A stretch of 64,000 nt of DNA from Numida meleagris (GCF_002078875.1 NC_034412.1:8922688-8986687), one strand, 5' to 3'; positions 1-12,954 are shown, counted from the stretch's first letter. Made by a program: numbers and translations. The notes: a model not told the origin generated them from the letters alone.

Positions 1-1487
1 GCACAACCCCATATTAGACTGTGGAGAAGCCACACACAGGGTGCCCATCATGTTCTGCTTGAAGGATAAGCTTTGATCCATTCTGGAAATGGTGTTGCCC
101 TCAGTCTTTTAAAAAAAAAAAAAAAGCAGATAAATATTTTAGATAAGCAAGACTTTGGAAAGAACCTTTGTAGCAGGAAACTTAGCAGCTGCCTGGAATT
201 AGGGTAGTGGGGCATGGGGAAGGCAAGGCAGCCTCAGGGCTGTTACAAGGGGCTGGAATGCTCTGCTGTGCTGGGGGCTGAGCGCTACCCTGGCACCAAG
301 CCCGGCTGTTATGGATCCAGCCTCACAGCGCGCAGTAGTGATACCAAGCTGCTGGAATGGCAGGTTGGCATTGCCCTGCAGTAGCACCCTCCTGGGGGTC
401 CCAAATGCCCATTCTTGCTGTTGTCATTGCTGGGACCCCCCCAAGCCCAGAGCTGCCCTGAGTTTCCCATCCTGACCAGGAAATTGAGTATTCTGCTTTA
501 TGGAAAATACTGTGGGTACATGGGGCACATCCTTTGTACTGTCCCTATTACCCAGTGTTTCTCTAAGCATCCTGGTCTGCTGCGTGCAGGACTTTGGTTC
601 TCGCAGTCTCTGGTCTTTGCAGTCACAGAGGGAAGCTTGAAAACGGACCTGAAAGCAAAAGGAAAAGTAGTTCCCCTGGGCTGTAGGATTTTGCAGATAG
701 CAGTGGTAGTTGGGAACCTTGCTTGGTGTTTTTGGGTCCCTCCAGAACCAGAAGAACTCAATTCTCCATCCCCGGCTCTGATGTTTATTTATGCTTGAAA
801 AACAAACTCACCCCTGTGCTGCTGGGCAGGAGCCCACAGGGGTGGGCGCCACGTGGGTCCCTATGGCCATCACCGCGTGCGTGCCGGGGGCATGGCTCCC
901 TGCTCCGAGCCCTGCTGCGGGACGTGGGCTCAGAGCATCCCACCTGCACGGCATTGTGATGCCAAGCCCCTTCGCAGGGAGGGGATGGAGAAGGGAATGG
1001 AATATTAAATGCCTGTACAGTGCCCTGCTGCCCCAGACGGCAGGAGGGGACGCGCGGGGCAGTGGTGCAGGCCGCGGCTCTTTGTTTCCCCCCTGCACTG
1101 TGGTCCTCCATGATGTGGAGAGCGGGCGATGCCGGCGCTGCGAAATGGCGGCTGAGGGAGGCGGGGATCGGGGGGAGGAGGACGGAGGTGGGGAAGGCCG
1201 GGCGCCATGCGGCCTACCCGCGCGCTGCCACGCCGCCACGCACACAAAAGGCTGCAGGGAAAACACGGAGGGCAGCGGGACGCTGTGCGGAGCGGCCTCC
1301 ATGGCACGGGGACACGAATGTCCCCACCGTGCTGCTATGAGGCGCCCGTGGGGTCACCCCACGGCCAATGGGGTCACTGCGGTCCTGCTGTGGCTGTTGG
1401 GGGACCGGAACGTCTCTCTGAGGTCGCACAGCTCGGTGGGGTGAAACCCCTCAGAGAGCCCCTGTGTGAGGGGTGGGTGGGGAATGG

Positions 1488-1556
1488 GGGTGGGGTGGTA
1501 TTGTGGGGTGGGTGGGTGACTGGGGACATGGGGACAGATGGGTGGATGGACGGATG
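1488..1556. repeat. G-rich GGTGGGT/GGATGGAC simple repeat
   Basis: Degenerate tandem repeat of GGTGGGTG-like units passing into GGATG/GGACGG units. It is low-complexity purine-rich DNA with no coding character. Confidence 0.6.
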
Positions 1557-4020
1557 GTTTTTGCTCTGTTACCCCCAACTGCATTGTGAAAGCAATCCCG
1601 TCTCTTGTCTCCTTGCCCCCATCCCAGGCTCCACCCCATGCCCAGCAATGGGTTCTGGCCGTCTCTGCTGCTTCTGCTCCCTGCCCTGCTTTGTGTCCAT
1701 CCTGCATTGCAATATAGCAGCCATGTGTCCCTCTGTGTTGCTGAGCACGCTGTGCCCATACATGTCCCGGGACAAAGCCGTGCTGGGAAAACTCAGCAAG
1801 TCAGGACACAAAGCTGCTTTGTGCCCCGCGCTGTGTCTTAAAGGCACAATGTCTCTTTCTGGGGTGGCCGGAAAAAGTGGAGCTGCAGGTCTCATGCCTC
1901 TGGAGACAGGCACAGCCGACAGGGATTGCCCACCTAGCAGCAAGGAGAGGACGCTAAAGGGGTCCCTTATGTTTTGGGAATGGGGCCCATCCTAGGGGAG
2001 AGGCTTGCCCAACCATGGAAACCCCAGTCCTCAAGCAGGTCTGGCCTCCCCAGCAAGTTGGGTTGGTTTCAAGGCGCTGCGGGGCCAGGCTTGCCCCAGT
2101 CCCCCTGCCTGGCCCCAATGTGGCTCAGCAAGGTCCACCGGGACCACTGCTGTCTCAAAGTGAAGACAGCAGTGCTGGGGTAAGGAGTGGAGGACAGCTG
2201 TGCTCCAGCTGTGATGAGGGGCTGGGCTGGTGGTGGGAGGGACTGGGATCATCGCCTAGGGCCCGCTGTTCTGTGCTGGGGGGGCCATGAGGGGGTGGAG
2301 GCTGACCCACACGCATGGGACAATGCTATTCCCTAAGCTCACAGTGCTGGGAGGGGGCACAGAGCAGAAATCCCTGCTCCCTCCACTCCTTGCTGTTAGC
2401 AGTGATGAGGTTGCTCAGGTCTCAGCCTAGTCACAATGAGTGGCGGGGGGGCGGGGGGGGTGGAAGTTCATGCCAGAGCTCCAAGCCCCCAGCCCACACA
2501 CCTCAGAGCAAGGGCACCCCATTGTCCCCCACCCCACATTCCTCCACAGAGCGCAGGTTTGGGTCCCGTGGATACAGGGTACCCTCTGGTGGAACCTGCC
2601 TACAGCACACTGCAGCCCACCCGTGCTCTCCTGCGTGAGCCCCCCATGCATGTGCATGCTCCCGGCTGGGCACGTGTGTAAACACACCCCCTGTCCTTGC
2701 ACACGCATTTTGCACACCCACTCACCCATGTGAGGATGGGGATCATGTCCTGTGCAGCACTGTGCAGGGCTTTGGCCACCAGCCCAGCTCACACAACCGG
2801 AGATGGAAAAAGCTAAATTTACAGGCGGCTGGGACAGAGAGAACGCAATCGGACGCGCACACAGGCAGACAGGCTCACAACTTTTATTTAAAAATTCCGT
2901 TTTTGAGATAATTTTCAGGGCTGTGAGCTGGGGCTGGGCACTAAGATAGGGAGAGGATTAAAAAACCCTGTGGTCAAAAAGTGTGGGCCACATCAGCTGC
3001 CATTGGGTGCTCCCCTCCTGGCTCACACCGAACCCAGCGGACACTGCAGGACTCAGAGCTGGCAAAAATGAAAACAGCAAAGCAGCCTGGGCCGGCATCC
3101 AGAGCTGCTCGGTGTTAATTAATCTGAGCTGCGACGCAATCCGCCCTCAGCCCTAGAACATCCCAACATAGGCACGGCTGCGGCTGCAGAGACCTTTGCT
3201 CAGTTTTAGGAAGGAGGCGGTACGGCCACTGTCCCATCACCCTTTCCCAGTGGCCATGCCAGTATGTGTGGCTCTGGCTATGGGGTTGCAGCTCTATTTG
3301 CCCCACGGTTCCCCCAAACGACCCCAAAACCCAGCAGGACCCCAGGACCCCACAAGACAACTGGGATCCCTGCTTGTCCCATGTCCTCGGATGAGGTGGG
3401 AAAAGAATACTCACTTTGGTGCAGCGGGGACTATGGCAGAGCCCCATAGCCTGGCCATCCCTATGCAGAGGACCCGGTGTCGGGGTGCGCTGCAGTTCTG
3501 CTGCCTCTCCCTTCCCCTGCCTGTTTATTTTTATCCCTGGCATGGGATGGGGACAGTGGGAGCTGTGCCAGAGCCGCAGCTGCTGGCAGGTTTGGGGGCG
3601 AGGGCTGGAAGCCGGGCACCACTCGGGGTCTGCTTTGGGACAGTGAGAGGTGTCCCCATGGCATGGGGCTGGGGACAGCAATGCCACCTAGCAGGGTTTG
3701 CTCCCGGAGTCCTGAGATGGGGAAAAGCGGAAGCAGTATCCTCCATGGGGGGCAATCCCAGAGTGGGGCTTGGCCGGGGGGTGCCAGGCACTGGTTTTAG
3801 GGCAGGGATGGGGCACGGGTACGGAGCTGGAGGTAGGGGCGGGGGCAGCCGGCATCGCCGTGACTCAGCCGGGGGTGGCAGCCGGGAGGTGTTTGTGTTT
3901 AGTTTCTAACGTTACCGTTTCCACAGCACCGGGAAGCGGCCCCGAGCCCCGGAGGCCGTGGGGGGGCCGGGCTGGGGCAGCTGGCCGGGGGGGGGTCACG
4001 GCGCTGCTCACGCCACAACA

Positions 4021-4077
4021 GCTAAAAATACCGCGGGCTATTGTCGCCGGTAACAAAGCGCCCGGCGTATTTTTAGC
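4021..4077. promoter_or_regulatory. Nested palindromic A/T-rich element inside a CpG-rich patch
   Basis: A perfect 11-bp inverted repeat (GCTAAAAATAC at 4021-4031, GTATTTTTAGC at 4067-4077) encloses a second, looser inverted pair: CTATTGT at 4038-4044 and AACAAAG at 4052-4058. The outer arms resemble MEF2-type sites, with one consensus mismatch at the last base, and the inner arms resemble SOX-type sites. The surrounding sequence is CpG-rich. The symmetry is seen directly; binding and enhancer function are inferred. No adjacent gene is recognised; NMUR1, 11.5 kb to the right, is the nearest one identified. Confidence 0.35.
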
Positions 4078-4999
4078 GTTATCTCCACCGCCCTCCGGGG
4101 AGCGCTCCGCCCGCAGAGCCGCCCCTGTGCCTCAGTTTCCCTCGTGCGCCCCGTCCCACCAACGCCATCTCACCCCCTACGTGGTCCCAGCACGACAGCT
4201 CTGCTCCAGCCCTGGCAGAGAACGGATGCAGTGAGTTGAACGGGTGTCACCGGGTCTGGAAGAGTGACAGCACAGGCTGGGGAGTGCCGTGTCCCGTGCT
4301 GTCCCCCTTTTTGTAGCCTTCGTCCCCAAGGCCCAGCACCCGGAGGCTGCAGCACGGCCTCGCTCAGTGGGATCTGGCATTGCTCCTCAGGCTGCAGCGA
4401 GTTGGCTTGGTCTCAGTGCAGCACCAGGGAGGGCCGTGCCAGCCCGCGCAGGCTCTGCCAGGAGCCGGGCTCAGCCCCAGCCCCGAAATGCCAAGGTAAC
4501 ACTGGATTTGTGCAGATTTCCCTGCTGGAATGGGAGGGATGGAGGGAGTTTTAACTTGCCTTTTCCCTGCTGGAGTGGTACGGCTCGGCCACACAGAGGA
4601 GCCAGTGGGAGTGGGTCACCCACAGCAGGGACAGGGCAGTGACCCCACTGCCACCCCTCCCCAAAAAGTCACCTCTGTGCTTGGTTTCGGGGGGGGCAGT
4701 GCTCCCCCATCCCCTGCTCCATGCCCCCTTGACACCCGGCCTTGCTCTCAGCTCAGGGTTGTAAGCCCGGGGCACAGCAACCCCTCCTGCACCGATGACT
4801 GCAGGGGGCTACCGCAAGAGGAAAAGGGATAAGGGGTGAAACTTACCCCGAAGGGACAGGGACCCCCCATTTCCCGCTGGCCGGGTCTGATGGGGACTGA
4901 GGGTGTGCCGGGGGAGTCATCTGCACCCCAGGAGGGGACAGCAGGGGACACCCAGCGGGGGACAGGAATTTAAGGGCAGGCAGAAAGGGATCCGATAAA

Positions 5000-5345
5000 T
5001 CCCGACCTAAGCACAGATGTACAGGAGTGCTGGAGTGGGGGGGGGGGGTGCTGTCGGAGACGGTTCCCGTGGGAGAAAGGATGTGGGGGGGGCAGATTTA
5101 GCAGAGGAGGGGAGGAGCGGAGAGCCGCGGCGCCGGCTCCGGCGGTCCCGACACTGGGCGGCCCCGGCACGGCGGCGGCTCCGGTACCGCGGCGGCGCCG
5201 GTACCGCTGTGACTTCGGAGCAGTGCAGCGGCGGAGAAGGCAGCGGGAGCAGGCAGGCAAGCGGCAGTGGGAGTGCAGCCCCCTCCCAACCTCGGCACCC
5301 CCAGCCCACGCCACCGCCACGCAGCCGGATGGGTTTGCTGGGTGG
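5000..5345. promoter_or_regulatory. Orphan CpG island interrupted by an assembly gap
   Basis: Very high CpG density, especially 5115-5230 with repeated CGGCGGC and CGGTACCG motifs, running into the gap that begins at 5346. It looks like a CpG-island promoter, but no linked exon could be recognised on either strand. It might serve an unannotated transcript or a distal enhancer. The missing 120 bases prevent a decision. Confidence 0.35.
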
Positions 5346-5465
5346 NNNNNNNNNNNNNNNNNNNNNNNNNNNNNNNNNNNNNNNNNNNNNNNNNNNNNNN
5401 NNNNNNNNNNNNNNNNNNNNNNNNNNNNNNNNNNNNNNNNNNNNNNNNNNNNNNNNNNNNNNNNN
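5346..5465. other. Assembly gap (120 N)
   Basis: A run of N within a CpG island. Its true length is unknown if the run is only an estimate. Confidence 0.99.
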
Positions 5466-8429
5466 CGAGTCTGGGGGTGTATGCAACCCCCTGGTGGGAT
5501 GGGGCCGGATTTAGGGTTTGCAAAGAACAAAGGACTGGGGGTGTGGAGGCAGTGGAAAAATACTGGCAGGGCGGTTGTAGGGCTGGGGGGCACCGTGCCT
5601 GGAGCATTGCACTGGGCTGGGGGCTCACCCAGGGAGCAGGGGCACACCCGTCTCTATAGGAGGGGGTGAGGGGGCTGAGCCCCCCTCCCCCCTCCCCCCC
5701 CCCCCAGTCATTGCACCTCAGGGTTGGGAGTACAGAGGGAATGCAGGATTTGGGGTGCCTGGGGTGCGGCATGGGGTGGGGGTAGAAGAGTGTGTGAGTG
5801 CGTGCATGGGCATGAGAGTGCTCTGCGGGGACTGTGGGGTGGCTTTAGGAGTGCTTGTGCTCCTAAAAGGAGTTTAGAAGGGCAGTGCGGGGGCATGGCG
5901 GGCAGAGGAGCAATGCGGGGGGCTGGCGTTGCTTTCTGCCTGTTCTGGGGGCAGAAGGGCATGGTTCACTCATGGCTCTGCTCTGCACCCCAGTGCCGTG
6001 GCTGTGAATGGGGATGTGGGGGGCTCAGGGTGCTGGGCTGCAGGGGGCTTGCAGGAAGGCGTTCTGTTCCCATACTGTCTGCTGCATGACCATTTCCTCG
6101 CCAAAGGAAACACTGACAGTGCTGCTCCACCAACCCAGGTCTGTGTGGCTGCCATGCCCCCCAGCTGCCCCTCCTGCTGGGGCCAGGCAGGTGGGAGCCC
6201 CGTACTGGGGCTGGTGCCAGACTACAGGACCTGGCGTGCCCCGTACCCAATGTGCCACTGCCACAGAGACCCCGAGGCTTCGCCTCGGCTTTCCTTTGGC
6301 CTGATCCCAGTAGGGATGGGGATAGAGGGATGCTTTGGCTTTGCCGTGAGGCTCCTTTCCAGCCCCAGCTCTGAACGTGCCAGCCGGGTGCCATTGCATC
6401 CCTGAGCCCCTCTCCTTTTTTACCAAAAAATGGGAGCACCGCCACTCCCCACCCCTGCTGCGAGTGGGTGGCATCTGGGTGGGGACAACGGAGATCAGGG
6501 TGCGGGATAAAGCTGAGCCTATTTTTATCCTGCAAAGTAATTACTGGAGCCTTCCAGTCCTTAATCTGCTGAGAGCACCCTGGCACGATTGGGTCCCTCC
6601 TGGAGCCTGGCAACAGTGCTCCTGTCACACGTCTCATGCGTCAGAGCCCAGTAAACTCCCACCCGCAGCACCTCCGGGAACAGAGACGGGGACCTCATCT
6701 GGGGCTGGGAGTGGGGTCTCACCTCACACCCCTGGGTGTCCCAATCCCTGCACCAACACTGGGGCTCCAGATGCATGAAAGCACTAAATCCAGTGTATTT
6801 TCCCTATGGCTGCCCCAGAAGGTTTCCACCCACGGTGCTTGGCTTCCACCAGGGTCCCAGGCCCCTCTCCACCGAGCAGGGGCGGCTCCGGCTGCGGGTG
6901 CCAAGTCCCCGCTGGCGCCATTCCCAGCCTCTCCCCATCCCGTCACCCCGCTCCGGCTCGCTGAAGAACCTGTTCCATAGCTCCTGCCATGAGTGGAAAT
7001 TATGGGCTGTTTTTGGGGCAGTGCTTTTCACCCATCGCAGAGGGACCGCTTCACCCGTATATCTGCAGCCAGCTCCAGGGAGGGACGTTTGGGACCCTGT
7101 GTGACCCTTTGGGGACCTCACGTCACCATTATTGGATATCTGGCAGCATCCCTCACTCCATCCATCCCAGCACACGGCAGCAAGCACAAAGTAAAGTTAT
7201 CAGTGTGCCACACTAAACCACTGCTGTCACGGGGCAGGAGATGATGTAGGACTTCAGGGTGACCTCACAAGTGTCCCTGTCCCTGTCCCTGCCTGGTGGG
7301 AAGCAGTGGGCTGGGAAGCGTCTGCCGGCACTGATGGCCATAAAAGGCCCTGAAACACAGAGCCCAGGCGGGATCATCCGGGACGTGGGAATGGGGCCCG
7401 GAGCAGCATGGGGCGGTGGCACGCAGTGTCCCTGCTGCCCGTTTGGGATCTGCATCACCTCCCACACAGGGCTCAGGGCGACAATGCCACCCATTCACTG
7501 GGGCACCTGGGTGGTGGGAGTGGGGGGCACGCAGTGAGTACCCCCTGACCCCACAGCCTCACCCCACGGACAATGGCCGCCCTTTGTTGGGGTTTTCTGC
7601 ATCCGGCCCCCTCCCTGCTGCCCAGCCGGTGACATTTACCACCTCCACATTCGCAAGGGGACTCAAAGGTTGTGGATGTGCTGTGAAGTCGCAAAGCACA
7701 GCTGGCACCCTCTGTGCTGTCCCATCCATTTGGGGTCCACTGGTGGGGAATGAGGGATGAAGGAAGGTGAAACGGGGACCTTTTCCAGCCTGGCGACATT
7801 TGACCTTTTCGAGATGGATCCACTGCTTCCCTGGGGATATCTCACTGTGAGTGCAATGCCACGCAGTGCCAGCCTCTATGGGACATGGCTGTGACTTCTG
7901 TCCCTCCAGAAATGTCCCTGCACCCAGCTCCTGCCCCCTCCATTCCCCCAGGGCAGTTCCCCCCGCAGCCAGGCGAGCCGCCCCATTCCTCCCAGCCGCC
8001 TCCGTGGGGTCCTTGGGAACACAACCCATAATAAACGGGCAGCCTGAGAGCTTAGAGGGAATTGAATGCTTTAGGGGAATTCGTAGGGTGTGTGGGGTCA
8101 TGAGAATGAGCACAGCCGTGCGCGGAGGTGGGTGCTTGCAGCATGCCAGGGAGGTTGATCCAGAGCCAGAGTCCTGCGGGGTGCAGAGGCTGCTCTGCTC
8201 TCTGGCTTCACTGGAGGCTTGGGGACACCCAGGGAAGGTGACACAGGGCACAGAGCCTTGGGGGGTGCAAGGGCACGGGGTGCACTTTGGGGTGGGATGC
8301 ACGTTATGTAGGATGTAGGGTGCAGACGACGTGGGATATGGGGTGCTCGTGGTAGGGAGGATGAAGAGTGCACCCCTCCTCCCTTCCCACCCCGTGCTGT
8401 GCCTGTTTCCCCACCCACCCCCTGCAGTT

Positions 8430-8681
8430 GGCTGACGCGGGCTGACGTCCCTACGTTATGCTGATTTATGCGAGTTAACCCTTTCCTCGCCGTACTAGGG
8501 AGCGCCGGTGCTGGGGGGGGGTGGTGGTCCCGGGACCCCGCCCGGGGCTGCCGCTGCCTCCCCACCACCCCGCCCGCGGGTTTCCATGGGAACCAGACCG
8601 GGATGATGTCAGCGGTTGCTGCGCGACAGCGTGAGGTCACTGTCGCCATGGCGACGGGATGGGGGGGGCGCCGGGGGTGGG
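8430..8681. promoter_or_regulatory. Orphan CpG island with two RFX (X-box) type palindromes
   Basis: This CpG-rich block ends at the gap starting at 8682. It contains GTTTCCATGGGAAC (8580-8593) and the perfect palindrome GTCGCCATGGCGAC (8642-8655). Both fit the symmetric RFX/X-box pattern of an ATG core flanked by RCC/GGY arms. Between them is a third weaker GTTGC...GACAGC pair, plus CRE-like TGACGTC (8442) and GATGTCAG. The motifs are visible; promoter or enhancer function is inference and no exon is tied to it. Confidence 0.4.
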
Positions 8682-8887
8682 NNNNNNNNNNNNNNNNNNN
8701 NNNNNNNNNNNNNNNNNNNNNNNNNNNNNNNNNNNNNNNNNNNNNNNNNNNNNNNNNNNNNNNNNNNNNNNNNNNNNNNNNNNNNNNNNNNNNNNNNNNN
8801 NNNNNNNNNNNNNNNNNNNNNNNNNNNNNNNNNNNNNNNNNNNNNNNNNNNNNNNNNNNNNNNNNNNNNNNNNNNNNNNNNNNNNNN
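8682..8887. other. Assembly gap (206 N)
   Basis: A run of N immediately beside the X-box-containing CpG island. Any first exon of a gene using that island could be hidden here. Confidence 0.99.
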
Positions 8888-10149
8888 AGAAAAACAAACA
8901 AAAAAGAAATACAGCTTTTTTTGGTACCGTGTGGGTTATTATTATTTTTAGAAGTGCTAACGGTGAGGCTGACCACTTCGGGACATCCTTTGGGCCCTGG
9001 GGGCCGGGCTGTGTGGGGAGGGGGACATGGGGGGCTGGGGGGTGCTCGGCCTCATCCTCATCAGTGGGACATCCAGTTCTCCATGCCCCCCATTCACTTT
9101 CTTCCCGTGGCCAAACCCCAGCCCCGGGTGCACGTGGTGGTACCCAAAGTGAGTTAGCGAGGGATGCGCAGGGATGAGGCTGGGGAAGCAGGGGTGCGCT
9201 TAGGGCTGCCCAGGGCTCAGCATCCCCCGGGGAAGCCTTGCCAAACCTAAGCCCCTGTATCACATAGATGGGGTCCCCCAGAGTGACATTGTACCCGCAG
9301 AGGCACTCTGGGTAGTCTGAGGTACTCTGGGTCGGAGCTCAGCCTCTGCAGTATTCCTTAAGGGACCTTTGAGCCCAATCTCCCTCCCGCCCCCACGGAG
9401 GGATGAGGTGAGGGCAGCCCCCACTCGTCGGGCGCTTCCAGGCGGGTTGTGGGACGCGGACGGCAGATGGAGGCGGGCAGACGGAGACCCTGCGCGCTGT
9501 GATGGGATCTTGGCTCGCTCCCCACTGAGCAGCTGCTGGGGCTGCGGGGCTGCTGGGAGTGGGAGGGATGGGGAACGCGTGTGATTCCCTAATGTGGGAC
9601 AGCTGGTGGAAGAGTGGGACACCAGCTCTGCTGCCCGAAGTGCTGGGGTGGGAGGTGCGCCCCGGGGAGGGGATGTGCTGCGTGCATCACTGCTGCGTGA
9701 GAGCCCCTGGACTGCTGCGGAGACCACGAAGGAGAAGCCTCCAACCTCGAGGCCAGCATCCATCCCACCAGACCTCCTGCATCTCCCCTCCTGCACCCGT
9801 GGGATGGAGAAGCCATCGGTCCAGCTCGTGGTTTGTGGTCCACCTGAGGGAGTGCTCGTGTCCCCCTCCCGCAGCCCCGTGTCCCCAAACGTTGCCCGCT
9901 TGTCCCCTTCAGCCACCCGCGCTGCTCCGCGGGCCGCGCTGGAGCTCCCACGCGTGTCCACCAGGGGGAGCCAACGTGCCACGAATCGGGGCGGCCGCCC
10001 GACCGTCACCGCTGCAGCCCTTGGAGGCCACGTCGGGGTTGTGACCCCCCCGCATGGCTGTCCCATCGGAACCCCGCTTCCAGCTGTCCCATATCCAGGG
10101 AGAAAACCCATGTGTCTGCCCCCTAAATGTGCCTGAGCGGCCCCAAATC

Positions 10150-10205
10150 GCATCTCTCCAATAGGCATCTCTCCAATCACATCTCTCCAATAGGCATTCT
10201 CCAAA
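10150..10205. repeat. Short tandem repeat, ATCTCTCCAATAGGC-like units
   Basis: About four copies of a 15-18 bp unit built on CATCTCTCCAAT, partly degenerate. It lies in intergenic DNA. Confidence 0.7.
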
Positions 10206-10770
10206 CCCAAATCGCTGCCTGGCGCTACAACTGAGCCCAGGGAAGCAGCTCCTCTCCGAACACCCTTAGGGGCTGTAATTAACGTCAATTGATGCAGACA
10301 CAGAGCAGAATGGGAGGGCTGGGAACGATGCTCCTGGTGCTCTCCCGGCATCTCCCCCAAGCTCACACGTTCTCAGGCTCTGGGAGTGGGGTGGGAATAA
10401 CCACCAGATGGGAGCGGGGGGGAAAGGCAGAGGAGAAACCTCATCGATGACGCTGCACGGTGCCAGAGGAAAATCTCTCCCATTTGCTGAGGATTTGCTC
10501 GGTTATTTACAGCCTGGCACTTGTGGCGGCCACATGGGGTGGGATTCGCAGCGGTCCCAAGTGAATCGGGAGCTTTATTTTGGCTGAACGCAAGCGGGTG
10601 GCACTGGGCTGCTGCTCAGGCCTGCTGCCATCAGCGTGGCACAGCCAGGAAGGAAATCCCATCCAAGTACATGGATGCACACATGTCCTCAGCACTCTCC
10701 TCTGGAGCTGCTGGCAAGCGAGTGAGCCCAGCCTGGCCCCTACCCAACTCCATCTGTGGGGAGGTTCTGG

Positions 10771-10958
10771 AGCTATAGGAATGGGTTGGCAGCTGTAGGA
10801 ATGGGCTGGGGGGTGTAGGAATGGGCAAGGGGCTGCAGGAATGGCCAATAGGAGCTGTAGGAAGAGGCAGTAGGGCTGTAGGAATGAGCAAGGGGCTGTA
10901 GGAATGGGCTGGGAGGTGTAGGAATGGGCAATAGGGCTGTAAGGATGGGTAATAGGGC
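10771..10958. repeat. Minisatellite of GCTGTAGGAATGGG-type units
   Basis: Roughly nine or ten degenerate copies of a 19-22 bp unit with the core TGTAGGAATGGGC. It creates long false open frames on the minus strand rich in Tyr, Ser and Pro. It is probably variable in length between individuals. Confidence 0.85.
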
Positions 10959-11473
10959 AGGGGGTGGTTGCTGCCTCCATGCTGGAAGAGGAGGTGACAG
11001 GACAGGGTGACCAGCTGACTGTGTTTCCTCTGCAGCCAACAGACAGAAGCTGTGCTCCAAGCCTCTCCTGCAGCCCATGGGAACTTAATTCCCTCATCCA
11101 CCAGAAGCCATTCATGCTGCTCTGGTTTGGGACTGGCAGTGATGCTGTGTACCCAGCCATCACCCTCCTGCCTGGGGTGACCCGATGGGGCTGCTGGGGT
11201 CTGATTTGCCCATGAGATGTGGGGTTGGGTTTCCCTTTGCTGCAGGTGGGATGCTCCAGTTGTTACTCTGCATCCTCTGAGTGTGGAAATCAGGCTGAGA
11301 GCCTCTAATCTCTGTCCACTTGGACAGAATTACCATCCCTCATCTTCCATGCCTTGGGTGTCCCCAGGGCTCAGCTAACACGCAGAGCTGCCTGGGGTCT
11401 CTGGTGCCCCAGGGTGGGTCCCATCTGGACACACCAACATGCACGGGTCCATTGAGCCTGCTAGCATCCCCTA

Positions 11474-11695
11474 ACATAGAATCATTAAGGTTGGAACAGA
11501 CCTCAAGGATCACCAAGTCCAACCAGCAGCCCACCCCCACCATGCCCACTGTCCATGTCCCTCAATGCCACATCCACACGGTTCATGAGCACCTCCAGGA
11601 ACGGTGACTCCATCACCTCCCTGTGGTGGGCAGCCTGTGCCAGTGCCCCACTGCTCTTTCTGGGAAGAAGCAGGGAGAGCACCTCGTCCCATGCT
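11474..11695 (-). mobile_element. CR1 LINE 3'-end fragment
   Basis: Begins with the reverse complement of the CR1 3' end (ATAGAATCATTAAGG followed by GTTGGAA) and continues with typical CR1 tail text about the 'accaagtccaacc' block. CR1 is the dominant bird LINE and most copies are 5'-truncated, as here. The plus strand shows the complement, so the element itself reads on the minus strand. The right boundary is approximate. Confidence 0.85.
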
Positions 11696-12954
11696 GGGCT
11701 GCGTGGGACCCCATCTCCACCATCCCCACAGCCCTATCCCTCAGCCTGGCCATGTGCCGGAGCTGAGTGCACAGGGAGACGCTCTGCAAAGGGCTACAGG
11801 GGCACACACAGACCCCGCTGCTCACTGCCCTCCTTCTGGCTTCTGTCTCTGCTTGCTGCCACGCTGTGCTTCGTGGTGATGTTGTTGCTCTTTATGGCTG
11901 GTGGGGCTGATCTTGAGTGAGTCATTACGTGGCAAATGGGATCCAATCACTGCGACATTATTTCCTCGCCCGGTTTTCTTTGCAAATGAGATTCTGCAGA
12001 ACTCGGAGCGATTTTTTTTTTCCTTCCAGCCAAAGGCCTCTTCCCGGCCCCATTTAAAAGCCTACGAATTGGGTGTGGGATAGAATGAATATTTACCACA
12101 GGGCTCACCGGGCAGCAAGCTAATAAACATGCTGGCAATCAATCCTGGCAGAGCAGCCGCACCTGGAGCGCGCCGGTGCATGCAGAGCGGCTCTGAGCGA
12201 GGAGTGGGGAGAGGCCGTCCCTGCGCCGAGATGCTCATTTCTCTGCTTTGGTGACTCACGAGGGAGGAGGTTTGGAAAGGAATAAATAGAGCCCATAAAG
12301 TGTCTCGTTGATGCTTGGGAGGATGCCCTGGATCTGTGCTCTGTTTCAGTGATCCAGAGGAGGTCCTGCTGGAGCTGAGTGATCCCCAAAACTCTACGGG
12401 TTGGGCAGCACGTTTTTGGCTGATGGAATGCTCTCTGGGATCAGAACAAAGACCACTTTGCCAAGAGCAGCTCTGGGGCAGGAGGTTGGGTTCCACCCCC
12501 ATGCTCACACTCATGCCGGTGTCATGGGCCTTCACCCTGGAATGCCCTTCCCTGCCCATGAACAAGAGCATCCCCAGGTCCTGATGGAGCCCTGTAAGAG
12601 CCTCACGCTCCTGCCAGGTGCAGAGGCACTTGTCTGTGCTGGCCCTGATTAGCAAAATGATGGTTGCCATGGAGCCCCAATTCCTGCTCTGCACCCCAGC
12701 AGACCCAGGGGGAGGCACACGTAGAGTAGAGGCCAATTGCACTCTTCCGCAGAAAGCTGATTGCTTTTATCCCAGCGGACATCTAAACGGTCCTTTCATT
12801 CATTTCCTTTCTCCTTTCAGCCCATTTTGGGGGGGGGGAAATAAATGTCCCCTCCTGGGATCTCTCCGATGGGCTGGGAGGAGGCTCATGGGATGACCTG
12901 GGGCAGAGCATCTCATGTACCATCCTGCATCCCATGGGATCCCAGATCACTTTG

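Noticed and set aside
9260..10366. 368-residue minus-strand open frame
   Set aside because: Biased GC-rich composition, no domain, overlapping frames on both strands and crossing a short tandem repeat.
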